DNA of 64,000 nucleotides, taken from contig JAJFZO010000896.1 in NCBI GenBank assembly GCA_021397835.1, positions 5,124,501 to 5,188,500 of the forward strand, read 5' to 3'. The position numbers and the translations under genes were made by a program. Below are positions 12,975 to 24,290 of this stretch, one piece after another (the first letter of the stretch is position 1; every line of letters starts with the position of its first letter). The DNA comes from Moringa oleifera (taxonomy: Eukaryota > Streptophyta > Magnoliopsida > Brassicales > Moringaceae). Under the pieces are notes generated by a model. It worked only from the letters and a program-made list of their open reading frames with translations, searched no databases and was not told where the DNA came from.

Positions 12975-13250
12975 GACTCAATTTTTATTAGGCTTTTATG
13001 TATGATCCATTTTACTTACATTAGCTTGCATTTTTTTTTTATATTTTATATCTTAATAATAAAAATATTTTAAACATATAATAATTTTTTAGCTTTAATT
13101 AATATTATTAATTTTGTAAATTTAACTTCTTCAAATGCATGTTTAATTTCAAGTATGATTTAATAAATATTATTTTATTATATTTGAATCAATATTAATT
13201 AATTTAATATAAAAATTTAAAATTTAAAATTTAAAAATAAATTATAAACA
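12975..13250. other. Extremely AT-rich spacer
   Basis: Almost only A and T, with runs such as AAAATTTAAAATTTAAAAT near 13213. No features read. Confidence 0.5.
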
Positions 13251-13253
13251 TAT

Positions 13254-13423
13254 TTTAAAGGCAATTATAAACAATAGCCTTTAAAAATATGCATTTTAAT
13301 GGTTATTTGATAAATACTATTAAGAGTACAATGAAAGAACTTCTATTGACATATATAGTGGCAATTGTGACAACTACCATTAAATAATTGTTGTTAAAAA
13401 TGTGTTTTGTTACAGTGAGTCAT
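13254..13423. mobile_element. Possible right end of a CACTA-like element (CACTG type)
   Basis: Read on the minus strand from 13423, the sequence starts CACTGTAACAAAACACAT. It continues with repeated phrases such as TTAATGGTAGTTGTCACAAT, in both orientations. This recalls the subterminal repeats of the CACTA element at 60897 (TTTAATGACAGTTGTAAAAT). No partner end or coding region was found, so it may be a solo fragment or chance similarity. Confidence 0.3.
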
Positions 13424-16363
13424 TCGTATCACTTTTGTTTCTTTTCTTTTTTCATTTGGTTTAGAAGAAAATAAAACAAGATGGAGTTGCAATCAATATT
13501 TTTCATGATTGTGCTAACAACCACTTAAAGTTTATTCTTTAGAAACCATCATAGAAGAAAGAACAAAAATAAATAAAATGAAAAAGACTTGTTTTCCTTA
13601 AAAATGAGGATTCAAAAATCAGTTACTTGTGGGGAAGGATTAATAGTCCACTACGCATTAGTTTAATTTTTTATTTTATTTTTTCTTGCAACTTTTCAAG
13701 TGGATAATTTATGTCCAGCCAACCATGATTAGTCATGGTGCTTGCAATAGAAAGAAAAGATAAATATAAATGACGATAATATATTAGTATATGTTAACTA
13801 TACAAGAGGGCTTGTATGAAAAATAACAATATATCTACTTAATTTAGTTGAAATGCAAGCTAAAGAACAACAAAAATTCGCTTATGAAATTTTTATTTTG
13901 GCTAGGGCTAAAATCTTTTAAGTTTATTATTTTTAAAAATTGCATAATTAGTAAATCATTCGATTTTAACTTAAATTATAAAAATAACACTATTACGTCC
14001 CTAAACAATCCACATTATTTTCCTTGTTTTTTGATTATTTTTTTTAATTTTAAGATCTACCACGTGAGATGTATTTACAGCTAACTAGCAGATATTAATC
14101 GAGCATGTCTCTCTACCTAAAAGTTTTAATTTTTGTTTTCTTTCATCTTTAAAAACTAAAACTTACTCTCAAACTCATTTTTGACCTCTCTTGGAATCTA
14201 TTTCTCTTTCTTATCCACGTTGTTGTTAATTGTTGGTTGTCATCTACATCAGTGTCATGGATTTCTTTTCATCATGAAAAACTTCACATTTCTCCGCAAA
14301 ACCCATATCTAAGCTGTGTTAAAATTCATTCCTCCCTTTCACTTTCACCTTATCATCAAATCGATTATCATCTCCATTGGTGCCGTGGTTATCTATTTAC
14401 CTTTCCAAGTAGTTAAAAGTCACGCATCTTAGTTTTTCTTATTCTCTAAAATCCATCCCTTTCATCTACTAAATACCAATGGCCTTTTTCCATCAATTAC
14501 CAATCCATTTCTTCCATTAAACACCCATCCATGACCATCGCCCATGATACACCAGTTTCTCTCTTACTTAATCCTCCTCAAGTGTTAGACAAATTTTTTT
14601 TTATGCATTTTATGCATGAACTGAACATGGGCTTTAGAACAATATACATGATTTATTTATTTTTCCTGAATGATAATCACATTATCCATGGACTCATTAT
14701 ATTATGGTTAAATGTGGTATCAAAATGTCAAAAAAGAAATGTTAAGATGGGTATGAGTGTAGGTATACGGTGTGTATTTTAAAGAGTGGTTAAAATAGGT
14801 ATGAATAATGTTATTAATTGTAACATGAACTTTAGTGAAGATTAGAGCATTAGCAAAAGCATTCTAATTCCTATAGTTACTCTAGGTTATATTTAGGTTT
14901 TTCAAGGTTTGCTTCAAGCTTTTATTATTACAGAGATGTACTTTAATTTTCTTTAAATATAATATTCATTCATTAAAAAAAAAAAGTAATTATGACTTGC
15001 AAGGGATGATTTCTTTAATTTTCTTTCAAATGGTGTATTTGCTCGTAGAAGTCTTAAATATCAATTTCGAGAGAGTATTATTATAGACATAATTTTGATT
15101 GTCATATGAGACTGTTTTTTCCTTCTCTTTTGATGGCTTTTATGAAGAATAATCATTACTTTAATATTTTGGTTTTAGATTGCAAACATGAAGCATGTAT
15201 TATGATGATAGTATATTTTAGATATAAGTTTTCATGTCTATTTTGCAAGATCCCATGATGTATTTTCATATGATCATATGAAATTCCTAGTTCCAATGTA
15301 AAGATACCTGGGGTCCAGGAGGTCTATATGATACTCCTACTAAGATTCCTTAGTTTTGATCATTTTCTTTATGGTCTAACATTACCTTAAGGTGTAAGTT
15401 TTGTTCTATAAAAATTGGATTGAAACGATACCTTATAATTTAGAATAACTTGTATAAGGGTTTTTATTCCGTGGATGAGGGTAATCAGATGACCTTATTA
15501 CTTCATCTTACATAAAACATAACCTATCTTTCGTAGTCTTTGGCGAGAAACTGTGCTTAATTTAGGAACTAAAAAACATAAAGATAAATATTTTGATTGT
15601 ATTGACAATTTGGAGTATCCTAGTTTAGTTAATTTGTTTCTTTCTTGCAAGTGCATTTATCCTTAATTATAGAATAATTATCCATGTACATGATGTTAAT
15701 CTTCCACTACCTTTTTCTCAAAATTATAATACAAAATAGCTAACTTATTTCAGTTTTTTTCCAACTTCAGTACTCGATTCATGAATGTTTGTACCTATAT
15801 GGTATTTGAAATACTCCCTAGAGTAGATCTTGTTAACTGCAACAAAAGGTATCTAACATATTGAAATATGCTTCAAAGGTTCTATGGGAAAGTTCTTCAA
15901 TAGATATGCTGATGAGTTATGACATGAGTTTCCTCTTATTTTGGTTGGTAGAATAAATGTAGTTGAACAATGAAATTTTTTGAACTCAATCTAAGTTTTC
16001 AGTCATCACCTTCACTCAGTCATATTAGGAAGGTCAATGGTGCTAATGATTGGCACATTTGCACCACATTGAAGCGTACTAGCAAGTATGATGTTGGAGA
16101 CAATTTACACTTTCCTTAGCCATGCTACTTATAAGATTGTCCTAGCGGGCCTTTATTTCTATGAGTTTTTTTTCAAACATACCTTTAATTTATTGGGATA
16201 TAATTTAGAGTACATTAATAGTGACTGAAATGTTATCAATCATGATTTAAAGTATGATGATAGTGGTTTAAATATTACTAATAATAAGTTAAAGTAAATT
16301 GATAGTGATTGAAATGTTGTCAATAGTGCATTAAAATGTGTTGATTTAGTTATGTTTTGGATT
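13424..16363. other. AT-rich stretch without recognisable genes
   Basis: Open frames at 13848-14084 and 14531-14782 are Phe/Ile/Asn-rich and lack domain patterns. The 15300-16150 part is slightly less AT-rich and gives interrupted plus-strand protein-like readings, which might be an old element, but I cannot name a family. Confidence 0.35.
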
Positions 16364-16699
16364 TGTAAATATCTAATTTTCCACCAAGGAAATCAGAAAA
16401 GAAAAGAGTTGTTACTCAAGGAATGGTTGGATTTAAATATGACACGTTTCAAGGAAAGAAGAAAGGGTTTGAATCTTTTTAGGCTCGTGTTAGGATTCAA
16501 GGTCAAGTGTCATTAAAATGTTGCTAAGGATCATGCTTGGTTAGGATAAAAGAGATTAGAAAAATTACTAAAGAATAGCTAAAGTCGAGAAATTGTAGTT
16601 CATATTTTACTATTTAAGTATTATTGGACTTGGTTAGGAAATTTATGCAAAGTTGAAATAGACAAAAAGCACAAATATCATGACTTAGAAAATTGTTCA

Positions 16700-19644
16700 T
16701 TACAATGATAAAGGCCAAAAGTAGTACAAAGAAAGATATTTTGAAAATAAAACTAAGAAGTTGGAGTGTCTATAAGAGTGTTTTCCAAAGCTAGGGTCAG
16801 GCCATCAACTGCATTAGCATCGGGTATGTCTTTATCCTTAGCATGGGATTCTGAAGCATTTGTGGTCATTATCAGGTCACTTGCTTAAGTCACTATCATT
16901 GGAGGAGATATCTACACCTAATTTAAATTAACTTCGGTTTTTTTAACTTTAAGGGTTAATTACATGAGGAAAACTTGCATTTTGCTTACTATCCCAAATC
17001 GAAACCTATAAAGAAAATTACATATGTTTGAGATTTCTATTTTTGTTTAATTCTCAATGTGAGACTTTCATCTATAATTTTTATTAATATTAAAGGCTTG
17101 CATACACACGAGATGTGAATGTGACTTTTACTTATGTAATTATCATTATACCCCTTTAAAACACTATTAAGACAAACAAAATATTTTTCTGTTCTCATTC
17201 TCTTTACATATTGATATTTTAAATGTTCTTACTAATTTAATGCATAAAAACAACTTTTAGTTTGTTTTGATAATGTTTTAAATAGATATTGAGGTAATTG
17301 CACAAGTTAATGAACAAAATTGTTAATCTTAACAAAAAATATAAATGAAAGTCTCACATTGAGAATCTCATAAAAATATAAGTCTTACATAGAGATAATT
17401 TTTTTTATAGGTCTCAATTTGAGATTGTAAGTAAAATACATGTCCTCTTGTTGTAATTAACCCTAACTTTAACTTTTCTTATCAAATCTACCTAAATCGG
17501 TAATACAATGTTACTACCTTCCTTCTAACTTTAATGATGAACTCAGGGTTGCTTCTAAACTCTACAGTCCTGAGTTCTCGACCTACTTTAAGGTTGATAG
17601 CTTGACCTTCCTCTTAACCTAGCGCTCAAGTCTTCTTGGGCCTTTTCTATTTGAATATTTTGCTAGTTGGTGAGATTCTCTCTCACCTTATTGGCCCAAG
17701 CATCTATGTTTTTTTCTCATGGTCTCTAACTCCCTATTAGCAAGCTTTAAGTCATTCTCTTACTTTAGCATGATGTTTCTTAGATGATTTCTACTTGTCA
17801 AGAGATAATCTAGTTAACAACGTCTGCCACTAACTTATTAGTAGCAATGGATTCATTGTGCTAATTCCAATATGCATCACTACAATAGTAGTACCTTTTT
17901 ATGGAAATCTATATGCACTGATTGACTTAATAAAAAAGATAAACCAAGGGAAACAAGGAAGGTAAGATCAAGGTTGGAACAAGGTCGGGTCAGCAAGACT
18001 AATTTGTTTTTTCAAAGGAAGAAATTGAAAAAAGATCAACGTGGAGTCTTACCTCATGGAGACACAAGGAAAAATGATAAAAAAAAAAAAATGTTGGTTG
18101 CTCTTTGCAAGGAACTTCTCCTCATCGACGACAAGGATGGATTTGCTGGCCATTTAATACACTTTAGTAGTAGAGTTGGTTTTCTCAATTACCTTGATAT
18201 TCTAATGAAGGTTAAACTATTCATCTTCGAGGACAATAAGAAAGACTAGCATAAGTTGAAGTAAGACATTTATATGCCTTGATCCTATGGACGACTCAAG
18301 GCTTGGTCAATGATTATGGTAATGTCTTCTAGGGTCAAATTGAAAGAGAGGAAGAGAAGATGTTATGAGGTTTTTCTACGCTTGTCGAATGGATGTGGTT
18401 ATTGGTGGTAAGGTCAGGTTTATCTTCATTTTCTTTTTAGGTGGGAGATGCTAATGCAGAAGTTAGGGCCTATCTATTCTTAGGTGCATGTTTCTTCCTT
18501 TGTGGCTTGGCACCCAGCTCGACCATTGGTTATGGCTGTGAAGGAAGGTCAAAGTTTTTTCTAAAAGCTATCTTTATTTCCTTCTAGAGGGCACTTTCTT
18601 TAGCTGTGATTTATTGATCTATTAAAGAAAATATATTAAGGATTTAAAGAAAGTCAAAAGAAAAATAGTAAAAATAAGAAAGAAACAAATATATCATTAA
18701 AACCTTATAAAGTGGCTTATGGTGAAGTGGTCCTGATCTAAGAGTAGACATTTGGGTTGAGTTAGGCTTCATGACTTGGAAAATTTTCATTAAAAAACTT
18801 GTCAAGGTCAGTGGTATTGTTTTATGGCAATGGTGTTTAGGGAATAACTTCGAGAATGATTTCTACTTTGGCTAAAGACTAAAGGTTGGGGTCAATTAAT
18901 GGATCAGGTCAGGGGATATCATATGAAAGGACAAACAAATCTATGATACCTTGTTTTGAGGTTTGAGGTGCAACATATTTGTTGACAAAAATCTAGCCTT
19001 AGAGCTATGGACTCTAATGATTTCATTTTCAATAAAGAAAGATGACTTTTTTCCATACTTGATTCTTCCTTGAGCTTATTATATAATTTTGTAGCCTTAT
19101 TATTAAGGATCAAACTTTGGTCTATATGCCTAATTGAGTCTGACCAAACATTAAGGTTAAGACACATCTATTTCCATCAGGCTTAGAAACACTGGTTTCT
19201 CTAACCCTTGTTTGATTTGGATATATCTTTAATGAATAAGGAAGGTTCATTAAGCCAAAAGTAAATGGTAGGATGATCCCTACCTTTTTCATTCTTATTT
19301 TGATTAAGATCAAAAAAACAACTAAAAGAGCTATAAAGACCTTCAAATTTCAAATCTAGATACTTATAGATAAAAACAACCATGTCTCTCTAAGAATTGG
19401 CCTAAAGTTAAGAAGAGGAGATCTAGTTGTTTTCATAAATATAAATCATAAAGAGATGATGCATACTAGCTTGAAGGTAATATTCAAAAACACAAACCCA
19501 ACCTTCAATTCTAGACCATAGTCATTTTGTAGGGAGAGGAACTTCTAGCCTAATAGAAAAGGAAATGAAATAATTTTTAAAGGCAATCTCTAATTTAGCC
19601 TTAGTATAAGTAAAGGCCTCAAAATCGACAATGGAAATTGTCAT
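16700..19644 (-). pseudogene. LTR-borne antisense gene, copy A (gypsy-type transposon protein relic)
   Basis: A candidate start codon is at 19644 on the minus strand. The N-terminal region contains a stretch reading GWVCVFEYY, then, after about 85 residues, PSLFIKDISKSNKGWRNQCF. This parallels the PSNNKGW-type motif of copies B and C and resembles the plant 'putative gypsy type transposon' family (the family I know as PF04195). The next segment is charged and coiled-coil-like (KLYNKLKEESSMEKSHLSLL). The part at about 17500-17830 also reads as broken coiled coil. The C-terminal end, near 16790-16870, reads DANAVDGLTLALENTLIDTP. Many stops and frameshifts and one MITE insertion show it is dead. 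Function is unknown; the family is thought to be retroelement-borne. Confidence 0.5.
16952..17464. mobile_element. Non-autonomous MITE (Mutator-like by its long TIRs), 513 bp
   Basis: Terminal inverted repeats begin AGGGTTAATTACA at 16952 and end TGTAATTAACCCT at 17464. They stay similar for about 150 bp, including CTCAATGTGAGACTTTCAT in both arms. The insertion is flanked by a perfect 7-bp duplication AACTTTA (16945-16951 and 17465-17471). It has no coding capacity. Long TIRs suggest a Mutator-type MITE, although that superfamily usually makes 9-bp duplications, so the superfamily is uncertain. It is inserted in the C-terminal part of antisense gene copy A. Confidence 0.85.
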
Positions 19645-19927
19645 AATCGAAGAAAAACTAAAGAGTTTGCAATTGTCATTAATTCAATTGAGATAGAATT
19701 GGATATCTACTGAGATTAAAACTACTTTTTTTCCACCAAAGATTTAAGTGTGGAAGAATATTATGCTTAGTGAAGGATTATCACCCCTTTGCACCCTAAT
19801 TAATACTAATGGAATAGTTTCACGACTGTGTGTTTAAACAATTATATAACCAAAAAAAAATGATATGATGATTGTTGACACTTAATTTTGCTCTTAAAAA
19901 AGTAAAATTAAAAAAAGAAGACACTTA

Positions 19928-21469
19928 CCACCCCAAAGCATAGCATGGTGTTTTCCAAGAACAAATTATTGCTCTCCCCCTCTATCTGTCTCATGTCTTA
20001 GGGGAGAATGGACTTGTCCATTCCTAGACCAGACTAGGATGGTTAAGTAGCCTTCAACAGGACATTCTAATATGCCATAAATTTTTCCTCCTAAGGAAGC
20101 AGTTGTGCCTCACTCAAGGGCATTACAAGTGCATCAATTGCACCCTTGTCCTTTTGATGGCTCCCCTTTTCATTAACCTTCCCCTTGATGGTTGGAGGAG
20201 CATCAGCCATCAATTTTCCCATTTTTGAGGCAGGAGCATTAAATTTAGGGCACACTGTTTTCCTCTTTCCTTTTTGAAGTAACTCATGAGGACTGACCTT
20301 GCTGCTAAAGATAAAAAGCAGCATTAGGAGTGAAATTTTATCTCGAGGCATCCCTTCCCAAGGCCATGTTTATGGCCTTCCATAACTGGTCCTCAATAAC
20401 TTAAGGTATAGTGGGTTGATGGCCCATTTTTTCAAGAACTGCAAAAAACACAATGCTAAAGCTTAGCAAGAAACAAAAGAACAAAACATTTGAAGCTTAA
20501 AGCAAAAAAGAAATTATAAGACCTGGCATGAAGTTAGTCCTAGAAACCACACCAGGAGATGGAGGACTTAGAGGTTGAGGCTTTCATCCTACATTAGGGT
20601 GCACATCATGTTCGAGGATGGCACTTGGTTCAAGAGTGTGTGCCTACCCTCATCGCGATGGATTCCTACTTTGGGAGCAAGTCTTGCCTCAAGGTTCATC
20701 TGTTTGTCATCGAAATTTTGATTTTCTAGGAGACGGGAGAGAGCTCTTCCTTAGGACCTGAGCTTAAAGTGCCTTCGACTGACTTGGAAGTCCTATGAAA
20801 TCTAAACACTTTACACCAAATCCTAGTTGCTCTAACACAACTATCCTATCATCACTTATGTGGTCTCCAAAATTATCTACATCTCTCTGATCACAAGGAG
20901 TCTTAAATACCAATGTCAATTTAGGATGGATTTTCTTTGTGTGAACTTTTTAGGAAGGCTCACTCCAAATGTTAAGGTAGGGATACATTTTGGGCCAAAT
21001 GACCTAAAGGTACTTCTCAATCTAGACTTTATTACAAGATGGCAAGCCTTTAATAAAAAGTTTTGGGCTAATGTTGGTAAAGTAATGGAATTTGAATTCA
21101 AAATTCGTATCATCTCTATTGGCTTTCAACTCAAAAAAATTTGACAAATTGGACAACAGAGAGATCTGTATAGTCCATGGATAAAATTTTGGATGCAAAT
21201 GCAATCATATAACGCTAAGAGTTAGGCATGAGTTAAAAAGGAAATACTTTAAATTATCGATAAAAATTTTAGAAGAAAGGATGGATAGGTAGGTCTTGGC
21301 CTTCCTTGAGGCTATCCTCAAAGACCATGACCCAGCCTTCATAGTGAGTCCATGGCCAGTCAGAATAAGAAGGAAGCTCTAGTTTTACATATCTTGGAAT
21401 AGGGAAGCTACTCCTCATCTATTCTAGATCCTCGAGAGTATAAGTGGATAGACCAAAATTTTTTTCCAT
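19928..21469 (-). pseudogene. LTR-borne antisense gene, copy B (5' LTR of T1)
   Basis: The start codon is at 21469 on the minus strand (MEKNFGLSTYTLEDLE). Then come a PSYSDWPWTHYEGWVMVFED stretch, a Pro/Leu-rich region, FELKANRDDTNFEFKFHYF, and KGLPSCNKVW. The last pattern corresponds to the 'KGLPSSNKGWK' hallmark of the plant putative gypsy-type transposon family (PF04195 as I know it). The first exon ends at 20523 (CATGCCAG before GT). An 84-bp intron (20439-20522) follows, and exon 2 begins TTCTTGAAAAAATGG. Exon 2 ends at 19929 with a perfect donor (GTG then GTAAGT). Everything downstream is missing, because the LTR is deleted there. Several in-frame stops show decay. Confidence 0.6.
20439..20522 (-). 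other. Intron 1 of antisense gene copy B
   Basis: Minus strand: donor GCCAG then GTCTTATAATTTC, acceptor TTTTTTGCAG before TTCTTGAAAA. The equivalent intron in copy C is 51651-51732 (82 bp) with matching donor (GCTAG then GTCCTATAG) and acceptor (TTTTGTAG before TTCTTGATGA). Conservation in two diverged copies supports real splicing. Confidence 0.6.
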
Positions 21470-22133
21470 TATCCTAGAATGGAAAACGAAAAAAGAAAGG
21501 CTAAAAAACTAACCTAAAACACGAAGAACTAGGAAGACAAAAACTAAGAACTCTAGGTCCACTGAGAGGAGATTTAGCAGTTACTTTTTGTAGAAAGCAT
21601 AGTAAAAGAGAAAAAGTCTATTTTGAAACCCTTTTAAAGAAATAATCATTCGTTGGGAGAACCAAGAGGCAACACACAAAATATGTGACCTTTCTACATA
21701 CCTAGGTCAAAAGGGAAATCATGAGCTCGCACCTATGTAATAAATGTATTAAAAGGACTTTTCAAAAATGACTTAGTGGAATGTTGACTTGGCACTGGAT
21801 ATGGTTTTTCCAACCCACTTCTGCCTCGATCACTTATTCGATGGACATACATCTCCTTGATCACTGATTGAGCTACTTAATAAGAACCTAAACTAGGTAT
21901 ATTCCCGATCATTCATCGAATCCTCCATGACGTCAGACTCTTAACTTGGTGAATCATAAGTTATGCCAAGTCATGCATAGTAATACATAAGATATGTACT
22001 TCTAGAAGAATTTTGCAGATTTTTAGAAGTACTCCAAAAGATTCTAAATATGAGAAAAGGCAATGATATAAGAATCATGTGTCAGCGCATCTTAGTTTTA
22101 CGGCATATGCCCGCCATTTCTATTGAGGCCACA

Positions 22134-22143
22134 CTTATAAATA
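22134..22143 (+). promoter_or_regulatory. TATA box of the T1 5' LTR
   Basis: CTTATAAATA followed by a GAAGAAGAAAGG stretch and U5-like sequence. The location after U3 and about 450 bp before the CACTA insertion fits the LTR promoter driving the plus-strand gag-pol transcript. Now separated from gag-pol by the 9.3-kb CACTA element. Confidence 0.5.
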
Positions 22144-22591
22144 CCATTTGATCGAAGAAGAAAGGATCTGGCTTTTTATTAATAATCTGGTTTTTAGTTT
22201 GAAGAGCTAGCTTAGTCGATATTAGCTTTTGAAGTTTTATAAAATTTTTTTTACCTAATAGAGCTCACAACCTATTTTAGAGAAAAAGAGACGGCTTTTT
22301 GAAAGAAGTTTCTTTTGGAGAAAGTAGCTTTTCTTTTCTAAGAGTAAAACACTTTTTCTCATTTCCTTTAGCAAGTTATATATCTTAGTCTAAGAGTGTG
22401 AGAATTTTATTTCTTGTAAAAGTTGTATATTAACAAATAAACCTTATTATTAGTTTCTTTCTTGTTAACACTTCGATCATATATGAAGCTTTAATGTCAA
22501 TCTTATGCTTTCTTCGTACCTTCTTTATACCTTCTTGCTTTCTTGATATGTTCTTGCTGCAATGAGTTCTCTTTATCGCTTTTACATTACA

Positions 22592-22870
22592 CACTATAAA
22601 TAAATTAAAAAATAGCGACACAATATAGCGACTGGTCTTATCAATCGCTAAATAATGACAGAATAGCGACAGATTTATTACAAAATAAAAATTTTATCAT
22701 AGCTATGGAATAATCATAGATTAACGACACACGTTAACGGTAGACACTATTTTCATCGCTAAATTTATTTTTAATTTATTAATTTAAATTTTTAATTAAC
22801 TTAACAATAGACTAGTGACCGAATTTTAATCGACAGCTAATCAAAGATTTAGTGACTACAAGGTTTCAGT
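22592..22870 (+). repeat. CACTA-1 left terminal and subterminal repeats
   Basis: After the terminal CACTA the motif AGCGACA/AGCGACTG and its complement (TCGCTA) recurs with short spacing. Examples are at about 22613, 22627, 22645 and 22663. Subterminal repeats of this kind are transposase-binding sites in studied CACTA elements; binding here is inferred. Confidence 0.75.
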
Positions 22871-24290
22871 TGCTTTTTAGGCAATGCAGCCTAGTGACCA
22901 CCCCATGGGCAGTCGGAAAGGCTGCAAGCTTCCTGCCCTCGAAGGCAGCCATGCATTGTGTCGCAGAAGCAAGCTAGCCACGAGCATGCCGCCTTGGAAG
23001 GCAGCAATGCATAGCCACAGTCGCCCATGAAGGCAGCCATGATGCCCACGAAGGCAGTCACGGCGGCCCACGAAGGCAGTCACGGCGGCCCATGAAGGCA
23101 ACCACGGCGCCCACGAAGGCAGCTACGGGTGCCCATGAAGGTAGAAACGAGAGTCAACATACGAAGGCAGCCATGGCACCCACGGAGGCAGCCACAGCCG
23201 CCCATGAAGACAGCCATGGGAGCCCACAAAGGCAGCCATGGCACCCACGGAGGCAGCCACAGCCGCCCATGAAGACAGCCATGGGAGCCCACGAAGGCAG
23301 CCATGGACTTCAAAGGCGGCTGCCATGGCCCCCGAAGGTGGCAGCCATGGCCTCCAAGGTGGCAGCCATGGCCGCCGTGATAGTGAAGGCAATCATGGTT
23401 ATCGTGACAGCGAAGGTAGCCATGGCTGTCACGAAAGCTGCCATGCATGGCCGCGAAGGCAGCCATGGCTGCCCCAAAAGCCTCCATGCATGGCTGTGAA
23501 GGCAACCATGGCTACCGCCAAAGCATCCATGCATGGCCACAAAGGTAGCCATGCATGGATCTAAAACGTCCATGCATGGCCGCAATGGCCTCCAAGGTGG
23601 CTGCCATGGCCTCCAAGGTGGTAGCCATGGCCTTCGAAGGCGGCAACGATGGCCGCCGCGATAGCGAAGGCGGCCATGGTTGTTGCGAAAGCCTCCATGC
23701 ATGGCTGAGAAGGCAGCCATGGTTGCCTTGAAAGCCTCCATGCATGATTGTGAAGGCAGCCATGGCCGCCGCCAAATCATCCATGCATGGCCACAAAGGC
23801 AGCCATGCCTGTCGCCATAGTGTCCATGCATGTCCGCAATGGCCTCCAAGGTGACAACCATGGCCTTCGAAGGCGGCAGCCATGGCCTTCGAAGGTGGCA
23901 GCAATGGCCTCCAAGGTTGCAGTCATGGCCTTCGAAGGCGGCAGCCATGGCCTTCGAAGGTGGCAACGATGGCCATTGTGATAGCGAAGGCAGCCATGGA
24001 TGCCACGAAAGCCTCCATGCATGGCCGAAAAGGTAGCCATGGTTGCCCCAAAAGCCTCCATGCATGGCTGTGAAGGCAGCCATTGCCGTCGCCAAAGCAT
24101 CCATGCATAGCTGCAATGGCAGCCATGGCCTTCGAAGGTGGTAGCGATGGCCTCCAAGGTGGCAACCATGGCCTTCTAAGGTGGTAGCCATGGCCGCCGC
24201 GGCCTTCTAAGGTGGTAGCCATGGCTGCCATGGAAGCGTCCATGCATGGCCTCCAAGGGGCAGCCATGGAAGCGAAGGCAATGTTTCCTT
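22870..24290. repeat. GC-rich degenerate minisatellite in CACTA-1
   Basis: About 1.4 kb of short repeats made from GGCAGCCATGGC, CTTCGAAGGCGG, GCCTCCAAGGTGG and CATGCATGGC. Many are palindromic (CCATGG, TTCGAA, CATGCATG). Composition is far richer in G and C than its flanks. Larger blocks also recur, for example 23167-23222 against 23239-23294. Long open frames appear on both strands (up to 293 codons, His/Cys/Leu/Pro-rich on minus) as a result of the repeat; I do not call them genes. Located between the left subterminal repeats and the transposase leader. Confidence 0.85.

Larger units (their letters stand above)
16364..19870 (+). repeat. LTR fragment A carrying a minus-strand gene
   Basis: TGTAAATATCTAATTTTCC at 16364 matches the LTR-start pattern seen at 53509 (TGTAGATACCTAATTTTAC). 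Downstream lies a decayed minus-strand gene of the same kind found in the other LTRs here, in the same order: C-terminal end first, N-terminal end last. The fragment stops at about 19870, where the next LTR start (19875) begins. It therefore lacks its TATA and U5 and is probably truncated. A MITE (16952-17464) has inserted into it. Confidence 0.5.
19875..22591 (+). repeat. T1 5' LTR, upstream part (U3 with antisense gene, TATA, R/U5)
   Basis: Starts TGTTGACACTTAATTTTGC at 19875. After only about 50 bp it enters the antisense gene at an intron donor site, so about 1.4 kb present in the 3' LTR (49680-51130) is missing here. Antisense copy B follows to 21469, then an upstream region shared with the 3' LTR (CACTGGATATGGTTTTTCC near 21796 against CACTGGATATGGTTTGCTC near 52964). 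A TATA box is at 22134-22143, and R/U5-like sequence runs to the CACTA insertion at 22592. Confidence 0.6.

Noticed and set aside
13848..14782. Small open frames as host genes
   Set aside because: Low-complexity Phe/Ile/Asn-rich products without motifs, in AT-rich DNA. No splice or promoter support.
20860..21144. 94-residue plus-strand frame
   Set aside because: Shadow of exon 1 of antisense gene copy B, which has recognisable motifs on the minus strand.
23080..24267. Long open frames on both strands (up to 293 codons) in the GC-rich block
   Set aside because: They follow the periodicity of short palindromic repeats, occur in several frames at once, and encode only His/Cys/Pro/Leu-rich or Met/Ala-rich repeats without a domain.
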